64,000 nt of DNA from Candidatus Gastranaerophilales bacterium (GTDB lineage Bacteria; Cyanobacteriota; Vampirovibrionia; Gastranaerophilales; Gastranaerophilaceae): the NCBI GenBank assembly GCA_944326475.1, contig CALVEC010000003.1:62001-126000 (forward strand), written 5' to 3'. The notes below the pieces were generated by a model, which saw only the letters and a program-made list of their open reading frames with translations, had not been told where the DNA came from and made no database searches. Below, piece by piece: positions 49,592 to 59,285 of the stretch. The position numbers and the translations under genes were made by a program. Each line of letters opens with the position of its first letter. Position 1 is the first letter of the stretch.

Positions 49592-50608
49592 ATGATACAA
49601 AAAGCAATGGTAATGGCAGCAGGTGTGGGCTCAAGACTTGATCCGTTAACACAGTGTATTCCAAAACCTCTTGTACCGATTTTGAACAGACCCGTAATGG
49701 ATATATTGCTCGAGAAACTGGCGCATTGCGGTATCAAAGAAGTCGTAGCAAATACGTATTACCTTGCTGAAAAAATTGAAGAACGCTACTCAAAAAGCTG
49801 CCCTGTCAACATTTCATTTGTGCATGAAAAAGAACTTTCCGGCACTGCCGGCGGACTAAAAAAATGCGAACTCTTTTTTGATAACTGTGAAAATCTTCTG
49901 GTTGTCAGTGCTGACGGATTTCATGACGCAGATTTGGGAAGAATTATTGCCGCACATGAAGAAAGCGGGTGTATTGCAACAATGGCTGTTGTGCCGGTTG
50001 ATATAGAGGACGTGTCAAACTATGGCGTAGTCGTTACAAACAAAGATTTCAGCGTATCTGAATTTCAGGAAAAACCCCCTGTTTCGGAAGCAAAGAGCAA
50101 CTGCATAAACACGGGAATTTATGTGTTTAATAAAAGAATTTTTGACTATATCCCTGCTAACAGAATATATGATTTTGCAAGAGATGTGTTCCCTGCGCTT
50201 TTAAATGCGGGAGAAAAAATAAACACTTACAAGATATACAATTACTGGTCTGACATAGGCACACTTGAACAGTATTTGCAGTCTAACAAAGATGCTCTTA
50301 TGAGAAAAGTAATGGTGTCAGGCGTTGATATTATTAACAAATACAATGCAAAATATGTGGTTGGAGAAAATACAGTTTTACCCGAAAATGTAAAAATTTA
50401 TGATGCCTGTATCATAGGCAGCAACTGTAAAATTGGTGAAAATGCAACTTTGAGTAATGTAATTCTCTGGGATGGCGTTGAAGTAGCTGAAGGAATAACT
50501 CTTGAGAATGTTGTTGTTGCAAATAACACGGTTATAGAAATGTCTTTGAAAAATGAAATAGTCGGAGCTGACAGAATTATTGGAAAAAAGGTAAAAGCAC
50601 TGGTATAA
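49592..50608 (+). CDS. Sugar-phosphate nucleotidyltransferase
   Basis: The 338-residue protein begins AMVMAAGVGSRLDPLTQCIPKPLVPILNRPVMD, the nucleotide-binding loop of sugar nucleotidyltransferases, with metal-ligand region LLVVSADGFHDADL. The C-terminal 90 residues are hexapeptide-like (ENTVLPENVKIYDACIIGSNCKIGENATLSNVILWDGV), forming a left-handed beta helix. It may be a mannose-1-phosphate guanylyltransferase or glucose-1-phosphate transferase making surface-sugar precursors. GGGAG precedes the ATG. It is co-directional with the next gene, 15 bases away. Confidence 0.85.
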   Translation: MIQKAMVMAAGVGSRLDPLTQCIPKPLVPILNRPVMDILLEKLAHCGIKEVVANTYYLAEKIEERYSKSCPVNISFVHEKELSGTAGGLKKCELFFDNCENLLVVSADGFHDADLGRIIAAHEESGCIATMAVVPVDIEDVSNYGVVVTNKDFSVSEFQEKPPVSEAKSNCINTGIYVFNKRIFDYIPANRIYDFARDVFPALLNAGEKINTYKIYNYWSDIGTLEQYLQSNKDALMRKVMVSGVDIINKYNAKYVVGENTVLPENVKIYDACIIGSNCKIGENATLSNVILWDGVEVAEGITLENVVVANNTVIEMSLKNEIVGADRIIGKKVKALV

Positions 50609-50623
50609 AGGAAGATTGAGAAC

Positions 50624-51664
50624 ATGATTATTGTAATGGAACCCAAAGCAACAAAGGAACAAATTGATGTAGTAAAGAATAACCTTGAAAAAAAAGGGTT
50701 TAAAATTGTTTTAAACCACGGTGATGTGATGACGGTTATTGCTGCAATAGGAGATAAGCGTCTTGTTGACCCTGCTTCCATTGCTTCATTTGACGGCGTC
50801 AGAAGTGTAAAACTTATCCAGGAACCATACAAACTGGCATCACGTGAAGGAAAAGAAGAAGATACCGTTATTGAGTTTCCCAACGGCGTAAAAATCGGCG
50901 GTCTGGAAAGACCTGTTATGATGGTTGGTCCATGTTCAGTGGAAAAAGACTTTAACGGACTTTTGCGAGTAGCTGTTGCGGCGAGAGAAATGGGCTGTCA
51001 ATTCTTAAGAGGCGGCGCATTTAAACCCCGTACTTCACCGTATGAGTTTCAGGGATTGGAAGAAAAAGCACTCGAATATCTTGCTATGGCGCGTGAGAAG
51101 ACCGGTCTGCTTGTTGTGACGGAAGTTATGGACACAGCCGATGTGCCGCTTGTAGAGGATTATGCTGATGTTGTACAAATCGGCGCAAGAAACATGCAAA
51201 ATTTCAAACTGCTTAAAGCTGTCGGAAAATGCAGCAAGCCTGTTCTTTTGAAACGCGGCGGAGCTGCAACTATACGGGAATTTTTGCTTGCTGCCGAGCA
51301 TATTATGTGCAACGGCAATGAAAAAGTTATTCTCTGTGAACGCGGTATAAAGAGTTTTGATTCCACATTTACGAGAAACACGCTTGATCTTGCGGCAATT
51401 CCGATTATCAAAAAATATTCTCATCTGCCGATAATTGCAGACCCGAGCCATGGTACTGGAAGAAGATATTTAATTGAGCCGATGGCGAAAGCAGCGCTTG
51501 TTGCCGGTGCGAACGGTTTGATGATAGAAGTTCACCATGACCCTGAAAATGCATCATCAGACGGAGCGCAAAGCTTAAATATTCAGCAGTTTAAAGAAAT
51601 GCAGAAGCGAATAAACAAGCTTATCGGACGAATTGACTATGACAACCAGCATTTAAAAGCTTAA
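50624..51664 (+). CDS. aroF: 3-deoxy-7-phosphoheptulonate synthase (type I-beta)
   Basis: This 346-residue DAHP synthase starts the shikimate pathway. A ferredoxin-like regulatory domain (residues 1-75, IIVMEPKATKEQIDVVKNNLEKKG) is followed by the catalytic barrel: MMVGPCSVEKDFN, LRGGAFKPRTSPYEFQG, VLLKRGGAATIREFLLAAEHIMCNGN, PIIADPSHGTGRRYLIEPMAKAA and GLMIEVHHDPENASSDGAQSL. Metal-binding Cys, His, Glu and Asp lie in these motifs. The regulatory domain suggests feedback by an aromatic amino acid. A terminator follows. Confidence 0.95.
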   Translation: MIIVMEPKATKEQIDVVKNNLEKKGFKIVLNHGDVMTVIAAIGDKRLVDPASIASFDGVRSVKLIQEPYKLASREGKEEDTVIEFPNGVKIGGLERPVMMVGPCSVEKDFNGLLRVAVAAREMGCQFLRGGAFKPRTSPYEFQGLEEKALEYLAMAREKTGLLVVTEVMDTADVPLVEDYADVVQIGARNMQNFKLLKAVGKCSKPVLLKRGGAATIREFLLAAEHIMCNGNEKVILCERGIKSFDSTFTRNTLDLAAIPIIKKYSHLPIIADPSHGTGRRYLIEPMAKAALVAGANGLMIEVHHDPENASSDGAQSLNIQQFKEMQKRINKLIGRIDYDNQHLKA

Positions 51665-51670
51665 TAAAAA

Positions 51671-51702
51671 AAATCCTCCCTGATGAAGCGGAGGATTTTT
51701 TT
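51671..51702 (+). terminator. Rho-independent terminator after aroF
   Basis: AAATCCTCC (51671-51679), a 10-base loop and GGAGGATTT (51690-51698) are followed by TTTT. It starts eight bases after the aroF stop codon. Confidence 0.9.
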
Positions 51703-51799
51703 ATAAAAAATAATTCAAAAAGACGATTTTTTCACAAAAAATTAAATATCTGAAAACTTTCTGCCGACGTCATAACTATATACACATACTGAGGTAGGC

Positions 51800-53461
51800 A
51801 TGCTAGAGCAGAAAGACTTAACCCGTGCACAATCAAATAAAGTAACAGAGGATGTTTCAAGACTTTTGGAGCTTGCGAGACGCTCTCATGAAAAATATCT
51901 GATAAGAAATAACAACGCAGATTTGTCAAATGCGGTTGATTATTATATACGTGCTATTAAACAAAACCCGTCAATTCCTGAAACTTATTACAGACTTGCG
52001 AGTTTGTTATGGGAAAACGGACAAATATCCCTTGAATCAGCTATAGAGCAGTGCAAAACTGCTATAAATATTGATCCCAAAAACCCCAATGCCCATATTT
52101 ATACGGGATATTTTCTCCGGCTTGCCAACAAATTTGATGAAGCGGAAAAAGAGCTTAAAAGCGCTATCAAGCTTAATCCTATTGCTGCAGCAAGACCGCG
52201 CCTTATTCTTGCCGCGCTGCTGTACGAAAAAATAAATTCTGCAAAACCGTCTTTTGTGGAATTTGTAAAAATGGTTTACTACGCTTGTTCCGGATGTTTG
52301 ACCGTTTTATGGGATTTCCCTTCAATAAAAATGCTTTATAAAAACATTACAGATGATTCAAAAGTGCTCTGGTATAACGCTTGCGGAACTCTTTTTGAAA
52401 AATTCAGAAATAACAGTCTTGCTGTCAGAACCTATGACGACGCGGCGGAAAAGACAGGACGCAATGAATTTTTCTACCACAAAATAGGTGACATTTGCGT
52501 AAAGGAAAATGCACCCGAGATTGCTCTTGATGCATACAGAAAAGTGCTTGAATCGCAGCCATATGACAGGGAAGCGCTTTTAAAAACCGCCACAATTATA
52601 CAAACGTATTTCTCATCTGAGACGGATACGGCAATTGACTGTTATACAAAACTTATTGAGGTTGAACCTTCAAACGATAAGGTATATTATGAACTCGGGC
52701 ATTTGTATTTGCAGAAAGGCAATTATCTAAGTGCCGTAAATGCCTTTAATTATGCTTTGGATTTTGATGAAGAAAATCCTTTTTATCATAACAGCCTTGC
52801 CTTTGCTCTTGTACAGCTTGACCAGTATGACGATGCGATAGAGCACTATCAAAAAGCTATAAATATCAACCCGGATCCGATTTGGACATCTATTGTCTGT
52901 CAGGCGCTCGGGTCGGTTTATCTGGAAATAAAAGAAAATCCGGAAGCTGCAATTGTGCTCTACCAGACAGCGAGTGTTTTAAATCCCCAGTCTGCGGATT
53001 GTCATATTTCAATAGGTGATTTATTCTTTTCCCAGGAGGATTATGAAAATGCGATAAAAGCCTACTGTGATGCTATAAAAATTGACCCTGAAAATGCAAA
53101 AGCTTACGGAAAATGCGGTATGGCTCTGTGGGAAAACGATTTTCTTGAAGAAGCAATAGTTGCATATAACAAAGCTATAACAATTGACCCGGAATACGCC
53201 ATTGCTTACAACAATCTCGGAGTTATCTATCTTGACGGAATCGGAAATGTCAAAGAGGCGGCAAGACTGTTTGAAAAATCGATTGAAATAAATCCGGAAT
53301 ATACTCTGGCAAATTTCAATCTTGCGAGAGCCTGCCAGGCAATGGGCGATTTAACCGAAGCTGCAGAGCATTACCAAAAGGCGCTTGAACTTAATAAAAC
53401 ATCCCATGATATAGACGAAGATGACATAATTACTCGTCTTCACAGGTTGTTTGAGGTTTAA
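51800..53461 (+). CDS. Tetratricopeptide repeat protein
   Basis: The 553-residue protein consists almost entirely of TPR repeats from about residue 45 to 540, at least ten (for example ELGHLYLQKGNYLSAVNAFNYAL, HISIGDLFFSQEDYENAIKAYCDAI, YNNLGVIYLDGIGNVKEAARLFEKSI). No signal peptide is seen, so it is probably cytoplasmic. A charged N-terminal helix (RAQSNKVTEDVSRLLELAR) precedes the repeats. It acts as a scaffold; partners are unknown. Its end runs into the dGTPase leader, so the two may be co-transcribed. Confidence 0.85.
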   Translation: MLEQKDLTRAQSNKVTEDVSRLLELARRSHEKYLIRNNNADLSNAVDYYIRAIKQNPSIPETYYRLASLLWENGQISLESAIEQCKTAINIDPKNPNAHIYTGYFLRLANKFDEAEKELKSAIKLNPIAAARPRLILAALLYEKINSAKPSFVEFVKMVYYACSGCLTVLWDFPSIKMLYKNITDDSKVLWYNACGTLFEKFRNNSLAVRTYDDAAEKTGRNEFFYHKIGDICVKENAPEIALDAYRKVLESQPYDREALLKTATIIQTYFSSETDTAIDCYTKLIEVEPSNDKVYYELGHLYLQKGNYLSAVNAFNYALDFDEENPFYHNSLAFALVQLDQYDDAIEHYQKAININPDPIWTSIVCQALGSVYLEIKENPEAAIVLYQTASVLNPQSADCHISIGDLFFSQEDYENAIKAYCDAIKIDPENAKAYGKCGMALWENDFLEEAIVAYNKAITIDPEYAIAYNNLGVIYLDGIGNVKEAARLFEKSIEINPEYTLANFNLARACQAMGDLTEAAEHYQKALELNKTSHDIDEDDIITRLHRLFEV

Positions 53462-53468
53462 ACCATAT

Positions 53469-54533
53469 ATGAACGGGAGTTTGAGTTACAAAATCAGAGA
53501 AGAAATCGAAAAAAAAGAACTTGATTTTTTAAGTCCCTATGCTGCAAAAAGCGCCTTATCAAGAGGCAGAGCAAAAGAAGAAATGCGATGCCCGATACGT
53601 ACGGATTTTCAGCGGGACAAAGACAGAATTATCCACAGTAAAGCATTCAGACGTCTTAAACATAAGACTCAGGTGTTTTTCTCGCCGACAAATGACCACT
53701 ACAGAACGAGAATGACTCACACGCTGGAGGTTTCTCAAATAGCAAGAACGATTGCAAGAGCGTTGGACTTAAATGAAGATTTGGCGGAAGCTGTTTCTCT
53801 CGGACATGACCTCGGGCATACTCCGTTCGGTCACAGCGGTGAAGAAGTCCTTAATGAAATTATGCCGGAGGGGTTCAGGCACAGCGAGCACAGCGTAAGA
53901 GTTGTTACAACAATTGAAAATTTGAACCTGACCCAAGAGACTATAGACGGAATCAAAAATCATTCAGGCTCCTTAAAAATTGAAAGTCCTGCTTTTACAC
54001 TGGAAGGCAAAATAGTAAAACTTTCAGACAAAATTGCATATATAAATCATGACATTGACGACGCAATAAGAGCCGGAATAATTAAAGAATCGGACTTGCC
54101 GGAAGATTGTACAAGCTATTTTTCACTCGACAGAAGCGAAAGAATTACAAAAATGCTTGTGGATATTATCGAAAACAGCAAAGGCAAAGACAGAATATCT
54201 ATGTCCGAGGAAACTTTTTTCTATCTCGACAAGCTACGCACGTGGATGTTTAGCAATGTATACACAAACCATATTGCTAAACACGAAGAAAATAAGGTCT
54301 ACGGTATAATCAGGGCACTTTTTGAATTTTACGAAAGAGAACTGGAAAGCCATGTGAAAGACGGCAGCGAAGAATCTTTAAAAAGAACTGTTTGCGACTA
54401 TATTGCCGGGATGACGGACAGATATGCAATCCAGAAATACAAAGAAATATTTATACCGCAGTCTATTCAAAATTCGCACAGCGACGAGTTTTTATTTACT
54501 TTGGCTGAAATAAACGGGCTTGTGCTTAATTAA
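53469..54533 (+). CDS. dgt: dGTP triphosphohydrolase-like HD phosphohydrolase
   Basis: The protein has about 354 residues with the dGTPase signature: [34 protein letters not shown]-type N-terminus, [21 protein letters not shown] and the HD motif [19 protein letters not shown]. It hydrolyses dNTPs to nucleosides and triphosphate and helps keep pools balanced; some relatives act against phage. ATG 53469 is favoured; an in-frame TTG at 53451 would overlap the TPR gene. The C-terminal region is normal for the family. Confidence 0.92.
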   Translation: [354 protein letters not shown]

Positions 54534-54648
54534 CAGCCATTTTATAACTCAAATATAATGCCGGATTGTAAAATAATGTTTAACTTTTTTGATAATTTTT
54601 CGTATGCGTATTAAAATGAGGAAAAGTATTTTAAATAGGAGTAATAAA

Positions 54649-55737
54649 ATGAGAACATACAGAGTGGAGGAAATAGCGGAAATCGTAGGAGGTATTTTAA
54701 CAAAGGTCTCTGATGCTGAAATTAAAAAGCTTATGCCGCCTCTCCTTGCTGATGAAGAAACGCTTGCGCTCGCACTTTCGGAAGAAGAAATAGAAAATCT
54801 TGCAAAAACAAAGGCAAAAGCGGCTCTTGTTCCGCTTGGCGTGAATATGGAGCATATTTCAACCATTGAAGTTGAAAGACCTAGACTTGCAATGATGAAG
54901 CTTCTTCACCTGTTCTATAATGCTCCTGACGCCCCGGTCGGGGTTCACCCGAGTGCATATATCCATCCGGAAGCAGTTCTCGGTGAAAATGTTTCAATCG
55001 GACCGAATGTTTTTGTCGGCAGAGGCTCAAAAATCGGGAACAATTCCAAACTTCTTGCAAACTGCTACGTCGGCAGAAATTGTACGGTGGGCGAAAGCTG
55101 CTTGTTCCATCCCGGCTGCAAAATCGGTGACAACTCTACAATCGGCAACCGTGTAATCTTTCAGCATAATGTTTCAATAGGTGCTGACGGTTTCAGCTTT
55201 GTTACGGAGAATCCGGATGTAATTGAACAGGCAAGAAAAGAGGGTGCTGTTGTAGAGCAAAATACAAAACAAAAAGTCTATAAAATTCCATCAATCGGCG
55301 GTGTTGTAATTGAAGATGATGTAGAAATCGGGGCGAATAGCTGCGTTGACAAAGGTACTATTGAAAATACGGTTGTCGGTGCGCAGACAAAAATTGACGA
55401 CCTCGTTATGATTGGTCACAATTGCAAAATCGGTAAAGCCTGCATGATTGTTTCGCAAGTCGGTATAGCAGGCAGTTGCAAAATCGGTGACAGAGTTGTT
55501 ATTGCCGGTCAAGCCGGACTTGCTGACCACCTTGAAATAGGAAGCGATTCTATTATTATGGCAAAAGCAGGGGTCACAAAAAGTTTCCCTGAAAAATCCA
55601 TTATCATCGGTGCTCCGGCTGTTCCGAGAAAAGATTTTATTAAACAGTTGAAAACAATGAAAATGGCGGAAGAAATGGTGCAAAAATTCAAAAAATATGA
55701 GCATCTTCTCGATTCGCTTGTAAACCAGGAAGACTAA
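54649..55737 (+). CDS. lpxD: UDP-3-O-acyl-glucosamine N-acyltransferase
   Basis: This 362-residue hexapeptide-repeat enzyme adds the N-linked acyl chain in lipid A synthesis. The N-terminal uridine-binding domain (EEIAEIVGGILTKVSDAEI) is followed by a long left-handed beta helix (IHPEAVLGENVSIGPNVFVG), the HNVSIGADGF histidine motif and IGHNCKIGKACMIVSQVGIAG. The ATG at 54649 follows AGGAG; earlier in-frame starts lack this. It is first of the lpxD-lpxC-fabZ-lpxA operon, evidence for an LPS-bearing outer membrane. Confidence 0.96.
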   Translation: MRTYRVEEIAEIVGGILTKVSDAEIKKLMPPLLADEETLALALSEEEIENLAKTKAKAALVPLGVNMEHISTIEVERPRLAMMKLLHLFYNAPDAPVGVHPSAYIHPEAVLGENVSIGPNVFVGRGSKIGNNSKLLANCYVGRNCTVGESCLFHPGCKIGDNSTIGNRVIFQHNVSIGADGFSFVTENPDVIEQARKEGAVVEQNTKQKVYKIPSIGGVVIEDDVEIGANSCVDKGTIENTVVGAQTKIDDLVMIGHNCKIGKACMIVSQVGIAGSCKIGDRVVIAGQAGLADHLEIGSDSIIMAKAGVTKSFPEKSIIIGAPAVPRKDFIKQLKTMKMAEEMVQKFKKYEHLLDSLVNQED

Positions 55738-55739
55738 TT

Positions 55740-56561
55740 ATGGAAACAGCACTAAATGAAATTGAAATATCATCAGTAAGCCTGATGTCAGGTATTGAAT
55801 GTACAGCGAGGGTTGTACCGTCTGTTGAACAAGGAATAAGATTCCATTATAGAGGACAGACCGTTCAGGCATGTCTTGAAAATGTTGTCTCAACAGAGCA
55901 TTGTACGGTTATCGGGAATAAAGATGTTCAAATTGTTTTGATTGAACATTTTATGGCTGCGTGTGCTATCTGCAATGTTACTGCGATAGACGTATTTTTA
56001 ACCCACTATGAAATGCCTATTTTGGACGGCAGTTCAAAAGAATGGATTGAATTGTTCGGAAAACTCGGATACAAACCGATGAGTCCTGAGGAAATTGTAA
56101 ACAATAATCAAAAAATGAAATTTGAACCGGCTGTATATCTTAACGGTAAGACACACCTTGCTGTTGTTCCTTCAGATGATTTCAGGGTTTCCTACAGCGT
56201 AAACTACCGCCATCCGGAATTATCTAACAGGTGGGTTGAACTGACGCCTGAGAACTTGAATGAAATTATTGAAGCCAGAACATTCGGATATTTGAAAGAA
56301 CTGGAAATGATGCAGGCTGCGGGTTACGGACGCGGCGCCACTATTGATAATACAGTAGGTATGACTGATGACGGATATACGACAGAACTGAGAAGCGCTT
56401 ATGAACCGGCTAAACACAAGATACTTGATCTTATCGGTGATTTTTACCTGACCGGTATAAATCCTCTTACGCTCGGGGCGCAGTTTATAGCAAAAGAAGC
56501 AGGTCATACGGTGCATGTAAAAACCGCGAAAATATTAAAAGAATATATAAACAGGACTTAG
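55740..56561 (+). CDS. lpxC: UDP-3-O-acyl-N-acetylglucosamine deacetylase
   Basis: This 273-residue zinc deacetylase carries out the committed step of lipid A synthesis. The first zinc histidine lies in VLIEHFMAACAICNVTA, where the usual form is EHLMAAL. The second zinc set is in AKHKILDLIGDFYLTG. EMPILDGSSKEWIEL and ARTFGYLKELEMMQAAG match the family. It starts three bases after lpxD, with AGGAAG in the lpxD end as ribosome binding site. LpxC level is a usual control point of the pathway. Confidence 0.96.
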   Translation: METALNEIEISSVSLMSGIECTARVVPSVEQGIRFHYRGQTVQACLENVVSTEHCTVIGNKDVQIVLIEHFMAACAICNVTAIDVFLTHYEMPILDGSSKEWIELFGKLGYKPMSPEEIVNNNQKMKFEPAVYLNGKTHLAVVPSDDFRVSYSVNYRHPELSNRWVELTPENLNEIIEARTFGYLKELEMMQAAGYGRGATIDNTVGMTDDGYTTELRSAYEPAKHKILDLIGDFYLTGINPLTLGAQFIAKEAGHTVHVKTAKILKEYINRT

Positions 56562-56579
56562 GATATAGGAGATATAAAG

Positions 56580-57029
56580 ATGGAAAATACATCAGAACAA
56601 ACACTTCAGTTCGACATAATGCAGATTATGGAAATGCTTCCGCATCGCTATCCTTTTTTGCTTGTAGACCGCATTACAGAATGTGTTCCCGGCAAATATT
56701 GTAAAGGATACAAAAATCTTACGATGAATGAAGCCTTTTTCCAGGGTCATTTCCCGGGAAATCCTATTATGCCGGGCGTTTTGCAGGCAGAAGCTCTTGC
56801 TCAGGTTGGCGCAGGAGTGCTTTTAACATTGCCTGAATATAAAGGAAAGCTTTTTGTATATGCAGGTATAGATAACTGCCGTTTCAAGAGCATGGTGCGC
56901 CCCGGAGACAGGCTGGATATGACTGTAGAACTTGTAAAGGCAAAAGGTCCGGTTGTTAAAGCCCACGGAAAAGCTTATGTAGGCGAAAAACTTGCAGCAG
57001 AAGCCGATATGATTTTTTCAGTTGTGTAA
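56580..57029 (+). CDS. fabZ: 3-hydroxyacyl-ACP dehydratase FabZ
   Basis: This 149-residue hot-dog fold enzyme dehydrates 3-hydroxyacyl-ACP in fatty acid synthesis. The active-site His is in LPHRYPFLLVDRI and the Glu in FPGNPIMPGVLQAEALAQVG. Its place between lpxC and lpxA is conserved in many Gram-negatives, because both draw on the same 3-hydroxyacyl-ACP pool. AGGAG precedes the ATG. Length and motifs are normal. Confidence 0.97.
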   Translation: MENTSEQTLQFDIMQIMEMLPHRYPFLLVDRITECVPGKYCKGYKNLTMNEAFFQGHFPGNPIMPGVLQAEALAQVGAGVLLTLPEYKGKLFVYAGIDNCRFKSMVRPGDRLDMTVELVKAKGPVVKAHGKAYVGEKLAAEADMIFSVV

Positions 57030-57058
57030 CTGATTATACACCGGAATTGGAGATAAAA

Positions 57059-57847
57059 ATGATAGACAAAAGAGCGATAATTGCAGATGATGCACAAATC
57101 GGCAGCAATGTTACAATTGGTGCAAATGCTGTCATAGGTGAAAATGTAAAACTTGGAGATAATGTAATTATAATGCCTAACGCATACCTTGAGCACTGTG
57201 AAATCGGAGACGGAACAATTATTTCTCCGTTTGCAAGTATCGGTACGGCACCGCAGGATTTGGGGTACAAAAACGAACCGACAAAATCGATTATCGGAAA
57301 AAATTGTATCATAAAAGAATATGCGACCGTAAACAGAGCTTCTGGTGAAGGTAATGCAACCGTTGTCGGCAATAAGTGCATGCTGATGACCAGTTCTCAC
57401 GTTGCTCATAACTGCGTGCTTGAAGACGAAGTTATAATGGCTAACCTGGCAACAATAGGCGGTCATTGTCACGTTGGTTTCGGGGCATTTTTGGGCGGAA
57501 TGAGTGTATTTCACCAGAATGTGAGAATAGGTGAAATGTGTATTGTAAGCGGTTTTTCAGCGGCAAGAATGGATGTACTTCCGTATTGCAAGGGAGAAGG
57601 AAGACCTCCGATTCCGCACGGAATAAACTCAATCGGTCTTAAACGCCGCGGTATAGAGGCAGATATAAGGGCGCATCTAAAAGAAGCTCTTAAAATTTTA
57701 AAATCCGGTGAATACACTATATCGAAGGCTTGTGACGTTATTGAACAAAATGTTGAGCAAGACGAATATGTAAAAAAATTCGTTCAATTTATAAGAGAAT
57801 CCAAACGCGGTATTACTCTGCGCAAAGCTGAAAATACTATGTGCTAA
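57059..57847 (+). CDS. lpxA: UDP-N-acetylglucosamine O-acyltransferase
   Basis: This 263-residue hexapeptide enzyme starts lipid A synthesis by O-acylating UDP-GlcNAc. Beta-helix repeats (IIADDAQIGSNVTIGANAVIGENVKLGDNV) are followed by MLMTSSHVAHNCVLEDEVIMANLATIGGHCHVG with the catalytic His, and a helical C-terminus (RGIEADIRAHLKEALKIL). The ATG at 57059 follows TGGAG; an in-frame TTG at 57047 is unlikely. It closes the four-gene operon and is followed by a terminator. lpxB is not in the window. Confidence 0.96.
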   Translation: MIDKRAIIADDAQIGSNVTIGANAVIGENVKLGDNVIIMPNAYLEHCEIGDGTIISPFASIGTAPQDLGYKNEPTKSIIGKNCIIKEYATVNRASGEGNATVVGNKCMLMTSSHVAHNCVLEDEVIMANLATIGGHCHVGFGAFLGGMSVFHQNVRIGEMCIVSGFSAARMDVLPYCKGEGRPPIPHGINSIGLKRRGIEADIRAHLKEALKILKSGEYTISKACDVIEQNVEQDEYVKKFVQFIRESKRGITLRKAENTMC

Positions 57848-57869
57848 GCGTTTGCAGCTCAAATTTCAA

Positions 57870-57901
57870 AAGGCGGCGCTAAATATATTCGCCGCTTTTT
57901 T
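57870..57901 (+). terminator. Terminator after lpxA
   Basis: GCGGCG (57873-57878) and CGCCGC (57890-57895) form a GC stem, flanked by A and T residues that extend it, and a run of six T residues follows. It ends the lpx operon. Confidence 0.9.
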
Positions 57902-57943
57902 GTTTTTTATGTTAAAATTGACAAAAACGATAATGAGGACTAT

Positions 57944-59266
57944 ATGACAGCAAATCAATCTTTAAAGCCAATAACAACCAGAATAAATGAAAAGGGAAAT
58001 CTTGAAATAGGCGGCTGCGATACTGTTGAACTTGCAGATAAGTACGGAACACCGCTTTATGTCTATGATGAAGCGACAATAAGGACTATTGCAAATGAAT
58101 ATAAACAGGCGTTTAGTGCATATAAAAATATAAACATGCTGTTTGCGGCAAAGGCTTTTATGACCAAAGCTATCGCAAAAATCATGGATTCTGAAGGGTT
58201 TGGTTTTGATTTAGTTTCAGGCGGTGAAATTTATACGGTTTACAGCGCCGGTATAGACCTGTCTAAAAGTCTTTTTAACGGAAATAACAAGTCATACGAA
58301 GAACTGGAAATGGCTGTTGAACTTGGTGTCGGAAAAATTTCCGTTGATAATTTTCTTGAACTTGCACTATTGAACAATGCGGCAAAGGCAAAGAACAAAA
58401 CAGTGGAGATTCTTTTAAGGGTTACGCCGGGCATTGAATGTCATACTCACGAATATATTCAAACAGGGCATCTCGATTCAAAATTCGGTTTTGATTTAAC
58501 TCAGGTAAATGATGCTGTTGAATTGATTTTAGATGAGTATAAAAACCTTAAACTCGTCGGTGTCCATGCCCATATAGGCTCACAGATTTTTGAAACACAA
58601 ATTTATTATGATGAAGTTGAGGTTTTATTGAAAGAAATTTCTTTAATTCAGGAAAAATTTAACATAAAACTTGAGCATATAAATCTTGGCGGCGGACTTG
58701 GCATAAAATACACAGATTCTGATTGTCCTCCGTCGGTTAATGAAATTGCCGACAAAATCATCGCAAGCGTACATGAAAATTCTAAAAAATACGGAATTGA
58801 AGAACCGCACATATACATAGAACCCGGAAGGAGTATAGTCGGGACTGCGGGTGTTTCGTTATATACCGTGGGCAGTTCAAAACAGGTGCCCAAAGGTAAG
58901 AAATATGTCGCAGTGGACGGCGGTATGGCTGACAATCCGCGCCCGAGTCTTTATCAGGCTGTTTATACGGCGGATGCTGCAAACAAACCGGATGATGAAA
59001 AAACAGAAACGGTAACTATAGCAGGCAGATTCTGTGAATCCGGAGATATTTTAATAAAAGATATAACGCTGCCTCCTCTTGAAGAAGGCGATGTACTTTG
59101 CATATATAATACCGGTGCATACGGATATTCCATGTCAAGTAATTACAATCGCGTGCTTAAACCGGCTGCGGTACTTGTAAATAACTCACAATCTGATATT
59201 ATAGTAGATAGAGAGAACTATGAGCACCTTGTGTCGCTCGATAGAATACCGGACAGACTGAAATAG
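57944..59266 (+). CDS. lysA: Diaminopimelate decarboxylase
   Basis: This 440-residue PLP enzyme makes lysine from meso-diaminopimelate. The PLP lysine is in NMLFAAKAFMTKAI, HAHIGSQI and INLGGGLGIKY bind the cofactor phosphate, IYIEPGRSIVGTAG and RFCESGDIL bind substrate, and NTGAYGYSMSSNYN is near the end. It is the first gene of a run with cdaA and eda. dapB, from the same pathway, is at 11.6 kb. Confidence 0.97.
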   Translation: MTANQSLKPITTRINEKGNLEIGGCDTVELADKYGTPLYVYDEATIRTIANEYKQAFSAYKNINMLFAAKAFMTKAIAKIMDSEGFGFDLVSGGEIYTVYSAGIDLSKSLFNGNNKSYEELEMAVELGVGKISVDNFLELALLNNAAKAKNKTVEILLRVTPGIECHTHEYIQTGHLDSKFGFDLTQVNDAVELILDEYKNLKLVGVHAHIGSQIFETQIYYDEVEVLLKEISLIQEKFNIKLEHINLGGGLGIKYTDSDCPPSVNEIADKIIASVHENSKKYGIEEPHIYIEPGRSIVGTAGVSLYTVGSSKQVPKGKKYVAVDGGMADNPRPSLYQAVYTADAANKPDDEKTETVTIAGRFCESGDILIKDITLPPLEEGDVLCIYNTGAYGYSMSSNYNRVLKPAAVLVNNSQSDIIVDRENYEHLVSLDRIPDRLK

Positions 59267-59285
59267 CAGAATAAAAGGATTTACG